Counted from the stretch's first letter, positions 1 to 11,989 are shown. The stretch is DNA of 64,000 nt from Dugong dugon (GCA_030035585.1 CM057466.1:113462182-113526181), one strand, 5' to 3'. Notes: generated by a model from the sequence alone, not told the origin. Numbers and translations are program-made.

Positions 1-415
1 ATCTAGGGATAGCATTGCTGGGTCATATGATTACTATGTTTAACCTTTCAAGGAAATGCCAGACTATTTTCCAAAGCACCATTTTACATTCCCACCAGCA
101 ATGTATGAGTGTTCCAGTTTCTCCACATCCTTGTCAACTCTTTTTGATTATAGTCATCCTAGTATGTGTGATGTGGTTTTTATTTACATTTCCCTAATGA
201 CTAATGATGTTGAGTGTCTTTTCATGTGCTTATTGGGCATTTGTATATCCTCTCTGGAGACATGTCTATTCAAGTCCTTTGCTCATTTTTTAATTGGGTA
301 ATTTGTTTTTTTATTACTGAGTTGTAAGAGTTATTTATATATTCTAGATATGCATGCCTTATCAGATATCTGATTTGCAAATATTTTTCCCATTCTGTGG
401 GATGTTGCCAGTTCA
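1..415 (-). mobile_element. Old L1 fragment (ORF2 3' part)
   Basis: The plus strand reads as the complement of the L1 ORF2 C-terminal region: TTTTACATTCCCACCAGCAA, TTTCTCCACATCCTTGTCAAC and TTTGCTCATTTTTTAATTGG. It is diverged and frame-broken, and truncated by the window's left edge. Confidence 0.75.
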
Positions 416-682
416 CATGTAAAAGACTGAGAGTCAGAGAGAATATGACCTTTATTTTGGTAAGTGTTCTTCTTGGAGGCTGTTAATTTCAATAGCCATG
501 CTATGCCAGTTTCCCTATTCATAAAATCAATTAATTCCTAAAAATAGGAAACAGTAGCAAATAAACTGTCTTTAGTTTTAAGCTTTATTGAATGTATCTT
601 TGTTTGCTTTTGAATACTTGCAATTTTAAGGCACTGAAACATGGTTTCTCTCAGCTACTTTGACCTTGTGTCTGTGTCCTAG

Positions 683-895
683 GAGTGAAAGCATTCAGCT
701 GTAGTATTTGCAATGCCTCTTTTACTACCAACGGCAGCCTCACCAGGCACATGGCCACGCACATGAGCATGAAGCCTTACAAATGTCCATTTTGTGAGGA
801 GAGCTTCCGAACCACTGTCCACTGTAAAAAGCACATGAAGAAACACCAGACGGTCCCCTCTGCTGTGTCAACCACTGGAGAGTCAGCAGGAGGAG
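683..895 (+). CDS. ZNF236: ZNF236 exon: two C2H2 fingers
   Basis: Acceptor TGTCCTAG before 683 and donor GAG|GTATTT after 895. The 213-nt exon is frame-neutral (phase 1 at both ends). It encodes residues 1-72 of the window's partial protein. It holds two C2H2 fingers, [10 protein letters not shown]...HMATH and [10 protein letters not shown]...HMKKH, each C-X2-C-X12-H-X3-H with the canonical Phe and Leu/Cys core positions. The linker between them (MSMKP) departs from the classical TGEKP. A short Ser/Thr/Gly-rich stretch follows the second finger. Confidence 0.95.
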
Positions 896-1236
896 GTATT
901 TTCCATTTGTTGCTTCAGGGTTATATTAACCAGATGCTAATTGAGTCCTAAGTTAATGTACAAGTCACTTTGAAAATTTTAAGGTAGCTATGTACAGCAT
1001 AAGTTCATAACACCCTGAATTTTTAAAAATTAGTTTATCTTCTGTTTGATGAAAGCAATACACACTCTTTGAAAAAAAATTCAGGGAAGCTCAAAGAGGA
1101 AGACTTCTAGTCTTACTAATCATTATACACCAAAATGTTAGCATCCACTATAATGTAGCTTACTTTCCATGAATATATCTGTACATTTAGGTAGAGAGTT
1201 AATTTTTTTTTTAACAAAACATGAAATCGTGTTATA

Positions 1237-1561
1237 CAAGCAATCCCTGACTTATGACAGGGCTCTGTTCTGATGACACCATCATAAGTCTGTTCCGACG
1301 TAAGTGGCATATGTTATTGTTTTTTTTTTTAGTTTTCATTATTATTGCCTTTTATTTTCAGTGTCTTTATAAATCATAACATTGAACATCTGTGAGTGGA
1401 CATCTAAGAACGATAACATCGGCAAATTATGTGCTGAAACATTGTATGTAGTACATATCGCTAATGATAAGATGTACCCCAAAAAAAAAAAAAAGTCTTA
1501 AGTGTGTGTCGTCATAACTCAGATATTTTTTAAATCGGAGACTACCATCGGAGACTGCCTG
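1237..1561. mobile_element. Tigger/mariner-like non-autonomous DNA transposon
   Basis: Begins CAAGCAATCCCTGACTTATG and ends ...CGGAGACTGCCTG, which are imperfect inverted termini (CARGCARTCYCYGA). TA dinucleotides at 1235-1236 and 1562-1563 look like the target-site duplication. It has internal GACTTATGAC/CATCATAAGTC self-complementarity and no coding capacity. Exact family not determined. Confidence 0.65.
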
Positions 1562-1685
1562 TACATACTCTTATAATCTGCCTGATTTTCCCCTCCACTT
1601 GAGTTTATTATAGAAACATTTAATGTTATTAAACACAGATCTACAACAGTTCACATGACTGCACGGCATTCCTTGTATGGCTATA

Positions 1686-1854
1686 AAACCAAAAAAACCC
1701 AAACCCATCACCATCAAGTCGATTCTGACTTACAGCGACTCTGTATGACACAGTAGAACTGCCTCCTAAGGTTTCCAGGGAGTGGCTGGTGGATTCAAAC
1801 TGCTGACCTTTTGGTTAGCAGCCAAGGTCTTAACCACTGAGCCACCAGGGCTCC
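1686..1854 (-). mobile_element. AfroSINE copy
   Basis: Reverse-strand AfroSINE: tail AAACCCATCACCATCAAGTC, middle GTTTCCAGGGAGTGGCTGGT and head GAGCCACCAGGGCTCC. Flanked by TGTATGGCTATA (1674-1685) and TGTATGGATATA (1855-1866), a 12-bp target-site duplication with one mismatch. The pol III head is tRNA-derived. Confidence 0.9.
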
Positions 1855-1929
1855 TGTATGGATATACCATCATTTTATTACATAATTTCCTAATGCTAGA
1901 CATTTAGATAACATCCAATCTTCACTGTA

Positions 1930-2110
1930 ACGGTAAAGCTAGCGTTTATAGAGTACTTTAACACTTGCTGAAATCTATGCTAATCACTTATATTAGCTCA
2001 TTTAATCACAAAACACTTTAAGGTTGAGGGATTAATCTTATTTTGTGCATGAACTAACTAAAATTTGGACAAATATATTAATTTTCCCATGTCCCATACT
2101 GACTAAGTGC
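1930..2110 (-). repeat. MIR-like fragment
   Basis: GAGTACTTTAACACTTGCTG and CTCATTTAATCACAAAACAC resemble the MIR reverse strand. Strongly diverged. Confidence 0.35.
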
Positions 2111-2234
2111 AGTAGTAATTTTAAGATTATTATTATTTTTATGCTTAATGCTTTTTGTACTTATCAGAGGATTTCTTTTTAGTAAATTCCAGAAGTGAAG
2201 CTATAGTGATAAGAATTTGCCTAGTTTATTTTTT

Positions 2235-2430
2235 TATTCTTCATTTTTCTCCTGCTCTATCTGGGACCCTCTTCTGTGATCCATGTCAGAGCAGTCGGTG
2301 GTGGTAACCGGGCACCATCTAGTTGTTCTGGGATCCATCTGGTGGAGATTGTGATAGTTATGGTCCATTAGTCCTTTGGACTAATCTTTCCCTTCTTCTT
2401 TGAAGAAGACCAAAGACCCTTTGCTCCAGC
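2235..2430 (-). mobile_element. L1 3' UTR fragment
   Basis: CTGCTCTATCTGGGACCCTC, CAGAGCAGTCGGTGGTGGTA and GGGCACCATCTAGTTGTTCT recur in related form at 21530-22175 and 29480-29580, where L1 coding sequence follows in the second case. It is therefore a detached piece of the same L1 3' UTR. Confidence 0.6.
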
Positions 2431-3496
2431 CGAGATGTCCTAGTTTATAATTTGGCACCTGTTGCTGATGCACAGAATGTTAGTTCACAGACCAGCTCTA
2501 TGAACCATTTATTTGCTTTCTCTCCCAGTTGCTTCAGTCTCTGTTTACTTTGTATTCGTCTGCCTTCAAGATCACAGCAAGACCGTTCAGTGTCCCTGAC
2601 TTGTTATACCTGTTATTATCATATCATGAATGTAACTTTCTCTTACATTTTGGGAATAATTCCTTAAAATTTTCCTAACCTACCTTAAAATGACAAAAAC
2701 GCCAGTTTAACCACTGCGAAAGCAACCATTTGTCTAATTTCCTTAGTAGAGACTTCTGAATATTACAGTTTCTGATCTCTTATATACTTTCCTATTATAA
2801 CACTTTTCCTTCAAATGAATTAAAGAACATAGAACATTAAAGTATTATTTCTACAGCACTGTCGTTTGAGGTGTGTTAACTAATCCACCAATACAAATAA
2901 TTTTAAAGGATAATCATGTATTCCTTCCCTTCAAGTAATAAAAGTATCTAATGCCATGAAATCAGTACCTTTAGGAGTGATTTGGGTCTCTTACGGCTTC
3001 ACCACAGCACTACACATCTATTTATATATGCCTTTGTGTACCTTGATGTTTTCTGCTTTTGGATCATTGAGGGAAATAGTTTATATGAGCTCTCTTGTCC
3101 ATAAAAGAAAAGTCGATTGTTCAGTTGTTTTGTTTTGCCTAAACCAAGAGTCTTTTAATCGGGTTTTAATTCCTTCACGTTCATTGTGGCTTTGAACATA
3201 TGTGGTCTAACACGTGCCATCTTACTTTATGTATTCTATTTTTTGTGCTCAATTCTGTTGCCCTTGTTTCCTTTCATGATTTTGCTATATTAATTGTGTT
3301 CTTGGTTACTTTAGAATTTTTAGTACAATTATCTTGTATTTCTTCATCAATGTTGTTAGCGGCCACTATCTATAATCCTCCTCCTTCAAATCTTTCCAAA
3401 TTTTATTGATACAATGTGGAATTTTAGTTCATTATGTTGTCTTTTTCTGGAGTTCTGCTGAATGGTTATTGAATCTCCTTGCTCTGTCTTCCGTGT

Positions 3497-3592
3497 CTTA
3501 CCTTTTCCTTCTCTTTCCTCTTCTTTCTCCCACTCTCCTTCTCCCTCTTTCCTTCTGTCTTTCTCTTCCCTCTCTGTTTCCCGCTTGTCTAC
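3497..3592 (+). repeat. Polypyrimidine (CT-rich) tract
   Basis: About 95 nt almost entirely C and T (CTTTTCCTTCTCTTTCCTCT and similar) inside a ZNF236 intron. No splice acceptor with an open exon follows. Confidence 0.8.
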
Positions 3593-4460
3593 TTTTTATT
3601 ATTTATGTTCTAAGAAAAATTACCTGGGTGATTTTTTTAATGTCACTAACTTGATTTTAACCACTGTCCATTCTGCTATTTAGTGTTTCTGGTTTTTTTT
3701 AATTATCTCCGCAATAATGACTTCCCCCTTCCAGCCATTTTTTTCCCTCTGTTACATTTTAATGGCAGCTTATTCATGTTTTTAATCAATGTAAACATAT
3801 CCTTATTTTTCACTGAGAAAATAAACATCTGTCTGTCTATCTATTTAATTTCTTAAGTTCTTTTTTCTTTCTCAGAATAAGTCTTAAATTAGAGACTGTT
3901 TACTAATTTGCCAGTTTGGCCCCTCTCTTGTGGGCTGCTGATTTTCTTTACCTGATAATAATTCATCCTTTGCCTGTATTAACAAATGGATGCCCATATT
4001 TATGAACATGGCCAGCTTGTGTGGACACTAACCTTGACCAAGCTCACTGTTGGGGTTACATCGTGGCCAGCGTGGATCTTCAGCGCCAGCATCTCTCCAT
4101 GTCAGCACTCACTCCCTAAGGCATTTCCCCACTTCCCATGCTCTCCTCTTGCCAGTGATCTTGCTTACACTCTCAGTAGATGGTGGTGGGAAAAAAAGAG
4201 CTCTACTGTCTTAAACATAGCTCAATGCAGTTAATAATTTTAGCCTTACCTACTTGTTTAGCTTTATTTGTTTTGTTAGAAATTAGGATTTTTATTATAC
4301 GGTTGTATGTTTTACTTGGAGATAGGCCAGAAATCAGGGTTTTTATTTGGGCGTCGTATGTTTTATCTAGAGGTATGCTGGAAATCAGGGTTTTTATTCA
4401 GACGTCACGTGTTTTATTTAGAATCAGGATTTTCATGCAGACATCATATGTCTTATCTAG

Positions 4461-4743
4461 AGGTATACATGGAGGAAGAGGAAGAAAGTCCTGAGAGGAG
4501 CACATCTAGAAAATCTCGTCCTGAGGTCATCACTTTCACGGAGGAAGAAACAGCTCAATTAGCCAAAATTCGGCCAAGGGAGAGCGCCACTGTCTCTGAG
4601 AAGGTTCTCGTCCAGTCGGCTGCAGAGAAGGACCGCATTAGTGAGATGAAAGACAAACAGGCTGAACTCGAAGCAGAGCCAAAATACGCCAACTGCTGCA
4701 CCTATTGCCCCAAAAGCTTTAAGAAGCCCAGTGACCTGGTCAG
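4461..4743 (+). CDS. ZNF236: ZNF236 exon: acidic linker and start of a finger
   Basis: Acceptor TCTTATCTAG before 4461 and donor GTCAG|GTGAGA after 4743. The split glutamate codon joins the previous exon in frame. Residues 72-166 start [13 protein letters not shown], an acidic, serine-rich stretch, then a charged [14 protein letters not shown] segment and a [10 protein letters not shown] segment that looks helical. The exon ends inside a finger: [16 protein letters not shown] supplies both cysteines, and the two histidines come from the next exon. An upstream open frame in the intron has no acceptor of its own and is not counted. Confidence 0.94.
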
Positions 4744-4914
4744 GTGAGACGTGTGCGAGGTCTTCCTTGGGTGTTGGTTTGGGATATTTGAAAATGTGTT
4801 CTGTGTGTTCCTTTGATGGTTTTCTCTGCACTGAGGAACTAAGTGCGCTCAGCACTGTTCTGAACCGGAGGCCACTTAAGTGGCTAATCATTTACTTGGA
4901 TGGGTGGTTTAAGC

Positions 4915-5116
4915 AGGAGTCCCTGGGTGGTGCAAACGGTGAAGCACTAGACTACTAGCCGAAAGGTGGTAGTTCGAGCTCACCCAGAGGTGCCATGCAA
5001 GACAGGCCTGGTGACCTGCTTCCAAAAGGTCACAGCCTTGAAAACCTATGGAGCAGTTCTACTCTGCACACGTCGGGGCACCATGAGTCAAATCAACCCA
5101 AAGGCAACTTACCACA
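4915..5116 (+). mobile_element. AfroSINE copy (GTCCCTGGGTGGTGCAAACG type)
   Basis: Forward SINE of the subtype with head GTCCCTGGGTGGTGCAAACG and body ACAGCCTTGAAAACCTATGG. Flanks GTGGTTTAAGC (4904-4914) and GTGGTTTTAAGC (5117-5128) are a probable target-site duplication. Confidence 0.88.
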
Positions 5117-5230
5117 GTGGTTTTAAGCCTATATAACTGCAGATGCTTTTGTTCAGGATTTTAATTGGAAAATTTGTTTTCTCAGTAGATTGCTTGTGCT
5201 TATTTCCGTATGATTGTGGTAGCAGTTAAA

Positions 5231-5254
5231 AACACACACACACACACACACACA
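5231..5254. repeat. (CA)n microsatellite
   Basis: About twelve CA units, uninterrupted. Confidence 0.95.
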
Positions 5255-6831
5255 GCTGAAAATCTAGGAATTGTTTATTGAGCATGACATGGTGCTAGGC
5301 TGTGTAGGTACCCTAATGGCAGCGGGTATACTCCTCAGGGGACCACTGGTCTTTGTAAGGAGTCAGGGCACTGGATGCAGTGAGGCAGCATGTGGTCAGC
5401 ACCTGGTGAATGTGCCCAGTCTGACCGACAGGCAGGCAGGGAGAGTAGATGAGAGGAAGCCTGGCAGCTGGCTGGTGGTGAGCAGCCTACCCTACTCCCC
5501 CAGCTATACATCGCATTTGGGAGTTGGGATCCAGGCAGTGGGTGGCATGAGCCGAGGTGGGGATTAAGACAGAGGGTGAGCCAGCAGAGGCTCCAGGGCG
5601 GTGTAAGGAAGCATCACATGTTCTATGGAGAGCAGTCCCACTGAGCAAGTGGAGGCCTGGTCAGTAGGGGAGCTTTGTTCACTGGTAGGAGCTCACAGGG
5701 CCAGGGTACTGTATGGAGGTGTTGGGGGCTGGTAACATGGGTCTGTGAGGCCTGTGGGTGGTGGTGGCTGGCAGGAGGAGGCAGGAAACCGTGCCATCAT
5801 CCCCGGGTACTGAGAAGCTCTCCTTGACAGTGACAATGAGAGGGAGGAGCTAGCAGTACCTAAAAAATGTATCAGATAGCTGAAAAGCAGATTTATTTTC
5901 TTCTTGTCTTAGCCTTCATTTAAAAAAAAGTTCAAGTTTCCACGTCCCTTAGTATCTGCTCAGAAAATATCTCAGTAAATCAAAAAAAAAAAAAACCCAG
6001 TACAGTGGGTTGCAACGTGAAGATAGCCCTGTTCCCCAGACAGAACCACCATGGAGTTTCTTAACGTATGGTTTTCAGAAGTGTCTGCCTGTGTATCAGC
6101 CTGAATGTAATGTAAATGGCCACATGCTGTAAGTGTAGTTCTGCAATCTTGTTTTGTGTTTTTGTTTTACTTTTACGTATTGTTGAGTCTCAGGCAGATT
6201 TCATTGTCAGGACCTGTAAGTCTATTTCATTTCTTTTTCAAGATGACACAGTATTCTCCATGGGTATACCAACATGGATGTACCAAGCCCTTGCTAATGG
6301 GCATCTAGTTTTCAGGTTTTAGTTGCTGGAAGAGAACACTGTGTCATGTGTCTGGGTCACATGCTGGTAGGGACTGCCAGATGCGCCCAGCTGGCTTATA
6401 CCACCTATGCGAATCAAAGTCTCCAACGTGCCTCTTCCAGACAACCCAGCTGACACTGGGCTGTCATCAAACCAACAGGGGAAAACAATGTCTTGTTATC
6501 CTATCTGCTTTCCCTCATTCTGAGTATGGTTGAAACCTTTTCATGTCTTTTGGCTCTTTGTATTTCTTCTGTGCATTGCCCATTTTTCTACTATGATTTA
6601 TAAGAGCTCTTTGGTTTTTTTAAAGAAGTTGGTCCTGTTTTCATTTGAATACCTTTGTTGTCTTTTAGATTTGCTTATGGTGGGTTTTTTGTTTTGTTTT
6701 TGTATACAGTGAAGCTTAAAAATCTTTGTTTGGCCAAATTTAATCAATAAATAGTAGCACATAATTTTTATTTGTAAGGGTTATTAGGAATTTAAAATCA
6801 TGAAGTTGTTTATGAATGTGCATACATTTAA

Positions 6832-7110
<279 letters not shown>

Positions 7111-7479
7111 TAAGAAATGGTTTTTGACTTCTGACAGAGAAAATGGTCCAAATGATGCTAAGAAACAGCGATTAGCTCTCAAGGTTGAGTTATAGATTGT
7201 CTTGTTTTCATACTGAAGCTTAAATATTTTTCTTAAGAAAGCCTGTTAGCCTCATTTAGGCCAAAGAGAATCAGTCTGTTGAGGTTTGTGTGGGGGCTTA
7301 GCAAATCTGATTGTAGTTGTTAGTAATACTTCTGGTTCATTTTTATTTTGTAAAGGGAAGAGTAAATGGACACCTTTCATGCCCTTGTTTTCCTTCATCT
7401 AATTTGAGGAACCCAAGGTCAGTTGCACTAAGCAGAACACTCCAAGCCCTTGCTTCTTGAATTCTTCACAGTGTAATCT

Positions 7480-7700
7480 AGTGGCAAAGAGGACAGGCCC
7501 TGGATCTCTGCCTGGGTTCAAATTCTGGTGACTCTACTTCTAAACTGTACGCCCTTGGACAAGTTAGTTCTCTGAGTCTCTGTTTCCTCAGATGTAAAAT
7601 TGGACTAATAATAGTACTTTCCTCATTAGGAGTTTAAATGCGTTACAGCCATTAAATCACTTACAAAGTGTTTGGCACGCAGTAAACTGAGTGAATGTTG
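7480..7700 (+). repeat. MIR element
   Basis: Core and tail features of MIR: CTGGGTTCAAATTCTGGTGA, TCTGTTTCCTCAGATGTAAA and GTGTTTGGCACGCAGTAAAC, in order on the plus strand. Confidence 0.75.
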
Positions 7701-8084
7701 TTGTTATGACCATGAAATCAGTTTATATTCTTAATTTTTGGTTATGAGCAGAATTGAACAAGAGTACAAATCGAATTTCACTCGTTTGTGTGAAGCCCTC
7801 TTATTCTTTTCTGATGGAGTAATATTTTAAACTAAATAAGCAGACACATTAATGTGTTTACTGTGGCTCCTTTTTACGTCAACTGTTTCGGTTGTCTTAT
7901 GAGGCTTGTGTGTTTGTCTCCCTTGGGTAACCAGGAACAACGGAAGGCCAAGAAGAGCTGGGCCTCAATTAATTTTGTGGCCTCAAGGTCTGGTGTGTTG
8001 TCTCACAGGTGCCCAGGGAAGGTGTGCACATGCTACACTCCACACACAATACTTTACTGTCTGCTGGAGTTGGAGCTCAGTGTA

Positions 8085-8445
8085 GACTAACATGAGTGTG
8101 GAATAGAAGGACAGTCTTAGCGGAAAGACCTTTCTGCTGGGTTAGTTGCTCATTGTAGGCTCATACGGGTGAGGAGTAGAAAGGAAAGTCTCAAAGAAAG
8201 ACCTTCCAGCACCTGTCTCCACTCTGAGGTGGTCAGAGACCCCCAAAGATTCTGGGTAGTACTTGGATGGTGGCTTTGCCATCTGCTAGGTTTGGAGCCT
8301 GGTGAAGGCTCACATGGATAAGGAGTAGAAAGTCTCAGTGGAAAGACCTTCCAGTACCTTCCTCCACTCTGAGGTGGTCAGGTGACCCCTGAAGACACCA
8401 GGCAGTGCCTGGGTGGTGGCTTCACCAGTCCTGCCTGGCAGTGGG
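8085..8445 (+). repeat. Tandem repeat of about 150 bp, three partial units
   Basis: GGCTCATACGGGTGAGGAGT (8157) recurs as GGCTCACATGGATAAGGAGT (8306), each followed by AGAAAG, then AAGACCTTCCAG and CACTCTGAGGTGGTCAG. A more diverged partial unit precedes them (GTGTAGACTAACATGAGTG). It lies in the intron before the 9120 exon. Confidence 0.75.
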
Positions 8446-9119
8446 AGGACATGCTGACAGACATTAGCCATTGTTTCCCGGGTTCTGAAGAGGGAAAAGG
8501 AAACCAGGACATTTTTCTACTTCTGGAGACTCCTCAAGGCTGAATGTGGGTGGGTGACATGGGGCATGCAGAAGTTGGAGCTCTGTGGCCATTCCTAGAC
8601 CTGTGATCCTCCCAAGAACCGAGGGTCGATAGAGCTGGTGCTGAAATAGACCCGTGCTCCTGGCTCCCTGACACCATTTTACTTTACACATTAAATGTCC
8701 TTTCTTTTGGGCTTGCACTTTTGTGCCCTCCTTTGGCAGAAGGGAGTATAGAGATGTTGAGACGGTAACATAACCTTTGTAAAACTTTACAAAGAACAGT
8801 GAAGGAATGCGAAGCCAAGCTGGTGTCGTACTCCCTGTTAGCTCGGGGTCAGTGTAAATCCAGAACTCTAGTCGGGGTTCAATAGAGTGCCGTGTATAAA
8901 GGTATATAAACACTGAAGTGTTGCAGAAACTCAAATTGTAAACCAGGTACTTCTTACTTTCACATTTCTACCACAGTCATCCATCACGCAGCTCTCACAG
9001 GTGGGAGGGGTTCTTGGTGGCCTCAGGGCGTCCACCTGGACATCGGCCCCTGTGGCCGTGAGCGTTTGAGTACAGCAGCAGGTCCAGCTCCCCCGATTTC
9101 CACTGCCTCCTTTTCACAG

Positions 9120-9485
9120 GTCAGAAGCTCTTCAGCTGCCATGTCTGCAGCAACGCCTTCTCCACAAAGGGAAGCCTGAAGGTTCACATGCGTCTGCACA
9201 CAGGCGCGAAGCCCTTCAAGTGTCCACACTGCGAGCTGCGCTTCCGTACTTCCGGGCGCAGGAAGACGCACATGCAGTTCCATTACAAGCCTGACCCCAG
9301 GAAAGTCAGGCGGCCTGCGACCCGGAGCTCCTCTGAGGGACTGCAGCCCATGAACCTGCTCAGCACCTCCTCCTCGGACCCCAACGTGTTCATCATGAAC
9401 AACTCTGTCCTCACTGGGCAGTTTGATCAGAATTTGCTTCAGCAAGGGCTGGTAGGGCAGGCGATTCTTCCTGCTTCCATGTCTG
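9120..9485 (+). CDS. ZNF236: ZNF236 exon: two fingers, then start of the linker
   Basis: Acceptor CTTTTCACAG before 9120 and donor TCTG|GTGAGT after 9485. At 366 nt it is the longest coding exon here. Residues 201-323 start QKLFSCHVC, then fingers [10 protein letters not shown]...HMRLH and [10 protein letters not shown]...HMQFH joined by TGAKP. After the second finger a basic [13 protein letters not shown] patch may serve as a nuclear-localisation signal (inference). The exon then passes into an uncharged Asn/Gln/Leu/Ser-rich sequence ([15 protein letters not shown]). Confidence 0.95.
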
Positions 9486-9970
9486 GTGAGTGTTGAGCTG
9501 GTGCATGGGGAATAGGCAGTCATTGTACATGGCACATTGCTTTTGTCTGATTCCAGTAACATTCCAGTAATGATTTCCCTCATAGAAGACAGCTGGAAAA
9601 ATGGAAATTTCTTCTTTCAGAAGTGGTTTCCCTTCCATTTCCTGTCCTTTTTCCGTCACATCTGCTAAGACTTTAGCGCTTTATTTAGCTTTTGTGTTTA
9701 ATGAATTTAAGCTGGGTTCCTTCTCAGGTGGCATTCTCACAAATTTAGCAGTGAGATGTAGTTTACAAAGCCCCATCAGCATTGTTTACAACGTACTAGA
9801 GTTGTCACGTTGTCCCTGGGTCAAATAGTGCTTGAAAAGCATTACATTTTTGCAATTGAGTTTTTTATGTACTTACGAATAATTGTAGCAGTTATTAATA
9901 GCTCTTGGACATCCTGGGTGGCCTTCCTTCATTGACGTGACCCCTGTAAGGATGACTTTGCCACTTGTTG

Positions 9971-10130
9971 TTGTTGTTAGCTGCTGTTGAGTCAGCCCCA
10001 ACTCGTGTTGTCCCCATGCACAATGGAACGAAATGCTGCCCGATCCTGCACCATCCCCATGATTGGTTGTGGATTGGACCACAGTGATCCAGAGGGTTTT
10101 CATTTCGTTGAAGTGACCCGAGGCATGGTG
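9971..10130 (-). mobile_element. RTE (BovB-like) LINE 3' end or RTE-tailed SINE fragment
   Basis: The minus strand reads a short peptide similar to the RTE C-terminal region: MKTLWITVVQSTTNHGDGAG then SGSISFHCAW. It ends with a CAACAACAA tail. Flanks AAGGATGACTTTGCCACTTG and AAGGATGACTGCCACTTG look like a target-site duplication with a 2-3-nt difference. Confidence 0.65.
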
Positions 10131-10154
10131 CAAGGATGACTGCCACTTGTTGTT

Positions 10155-10265
10155 TTAAACCTTGGGCTAATCACCTTAATCTCTTCAAGCCTGCTTTCCT
10201 GATATGTTTAAAATGGATAGTATTGTCTATTTCATAAGGTTTGTTTCACAATTAAGTAATGCATG
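10155..10265 (+). repeat. MIR fragment
   Basis: AACCTTGGGCTAATCACCTT, TTCCTGATATGTTTAAAATG and the following TTCATAAGG match the MIR 3' half. Confidence 0.55.
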
Positions 10266-10411
10266 TGTATGGTGTAAAATGAATATTAGTATTCATTCAC
10301 TAGATCGTATTGATAAAGTGTAAAAAAGGACATATTTAAACATCCCTTTGTAAAAATGAGCTCTTTTAGGTTTAAGAACTTCCATCATTCCTTTTCCCTT
10401 TCTCTGGCCAG

Positions 10412-10557
10412 CTGGTGGGGACTTGACGGTGTCTTTGACGGATGGTGGTCTGGCCACCCTCGAGGGCATACAGTTACAGCTGGCTGCTAACTTGGTTGGA
10501 CCAAATGTCCAGATCTCTGGGATCGATGCCTCCAGCATTAACAACATCACCTTACAG
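10412..10557 (+). CDS. ZNF236: ZNF236 exon: linker ([15 protein letters not shown])
   Basis: Acceptor TCTCTGGCCAG before 10412 and donor TTACAG|GTATGA after 10557. The split Ala codon joins SMS-A-GGD in frame; the exon ends in phase 0. Residues 323-371 contain [15 protein letters not shown] and SINNITLQ, hydrophobic strands alternating with Thr/Ser/Asn, and no zinc-binding pairs. This begins the degenerate strand-like repeat described in the findings. Low charge and high Gln/Asn resemble transactivation segments, but function is not shown by the sequence. Confidence 0.94.
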
Positions 10558-10649
10558 GTATGACACCTGGCGTGTGTTCCACGTCTTGATGGAGTTCGTG
10601 TCACAAATAAAGATGACGTTTCAGTGTGAATGTCCACTCTCCTTTGCAG

Positions 10650-10890
10650 ATCGACCCGAGTCTTCTGCAGCAAACTTTGCAGCAGGGTAACGTGCTTACT
10701 CAGCAGCTGACGGGAGAGCCTGGCCTGACCCCACAGAGCGGCTCGCTCCAGACCCCAGACAGTGCCGTCCCAGCCAGTGTGGTCATCCAGCCCATCTCAG
10801 GCCTGTCTCTGCAGCCCTCAGTGACGTCAGCAAACCTGACCATTGGCCCGCTGTCTGAGCAGGACTCTGTGCTGACCACCACCAGCAGCG
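10650..10890 (+). CDS. ZNF236: ZNF236 exon: Gln-rich linker
   Basis: Acceptor CTCCTTTGCAG before 10650 and donor AGCG|GTGAGG after 10890, following an intron of only 92 nt. Residues 372-452 start [20 protein letters not shown], a glutamine- and leucine-rich run, followed by Pro/Ser/Val-rich sequence with [16 protein letters not shown] and [16 protein letters not shown]. There are no cysteine pairs. Composition resembles Sp1-type Gln-rich activation regions, but this is a compositional comparison only. Confidence 0.94.
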
Positions 10891-11293
10891 GTGAGGTCCA
10901 TACCCTTGTTTGCTTTGACAGCGAGTGTTTCAGTTTCTTGTATAGCCCAGTGTTTGATTGCAGTACACGATGAGGTCATTTGCTGCTCTTTAGAAAGCTC
11001 AGCAGATCAATCCAGTGTCCTAAGAATAAAACAAGCTCCTATCATCAGTGATGTTTATTCAGCGTCTGCACGTAGATACCTACCTTCATGTAATCACCCT
11101 TCATATTGGCTTCCTACTAAGGAATCAGGGATGATGATGTTTTCTTCTTCCTTCTCTTCTCTCTGTTTATACTGTGCACATGCATTTATCTTTCCTCTTT
11201 CTGAGCTAATCATTTAACTCAAATATTTTTGACATGGAAAGGAGAGAATTCTTTTTTAAAGCCCACCTTTGTTTTGCTTCTGCCAATGACCAG

Positions 11294-11473
11294 GGCCCCA
11301 GGATCTCTCTCAGGTGATGACTTCTCAGGGGCTCGTGTCCACGTCCAATGGTCCTCATGAAATCACCTTGACCATTAACAACTCCAGCCTGAGCCAGGTG
11401 TTGGCTCAGGCGGCCGGCTCCTCCTCCACGTCATCCTCGGGGTCCCCTCAGGAGATCACTCTCACAATATCAG
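11294..11473 (+). CDS. ZNF236: ZNF236 exon: linker with EITLTI repeats
   Basis: Acceptor AATGACCAG before 11294 and donor ATCAG|GTCAGT after 11473. Residues 452-512 carry two related blocks, [18 protein letters not shown] and QEITLTIS, separated by an [10 protein letters not shown] stretch. The exon ends in phase 1, as does the following exon, so that exon can be skipped without a frame change. No zinc-binding residues are present. Confidence 0.94.
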
Positions 11474-11989
11474 GTCAGTCACGTGACATCTCAAACTGCC
11501 TTTCACCTGCAGTTTGAGTATATCTCATCTTTGCCTCTTTTCCACAGCACTCAGTATACAGGAAGTATTTGTAATCACATGTCAGAATACCATGGTGTTT
11601 GATGTCACTTCCAGTTTGAGCAGTCTGTTTTCCTTTGCAGCAAAGTTTTGTTCAGCAAAGAGCAGAAAATAGTAGCTTCATGATATTACTTGTGTTCTGT
11701 GTGTACTAGCACGTCGTGAATCCCACTGTGCCCTCTGGTCTCCTCAGAATGTGACTTGGATTTCATGGAAACTTTGTGAATCTGGTAGAGTACTGAAAAG
11801 TAGATGAATGGGTAGAAAATACCCTTGATTGGACGGCTTGCTTCAAGTTGGCTTCCAAACCCTTGTGTTGATGGCCTGAGAGAGCACTCCGGTCTGAGTC
11901 TGCACAGAGCGTATCTTAAAGGCAGGCTTTGTCTGGCTCTTAGCTGAGAACTCCCGAGATTAACCAAGGTTCATGTTTTAATTTAGCAA

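Noticed and set aside
4307..4460. Upstream extension of the ZNF236 exon at 4461
   Set aside because: The frame is open here but the sequence is a repetitive intronic TTTTAT/GAAATCAGG stretch, and the acceptor at 4460 gives a perfect phase match.
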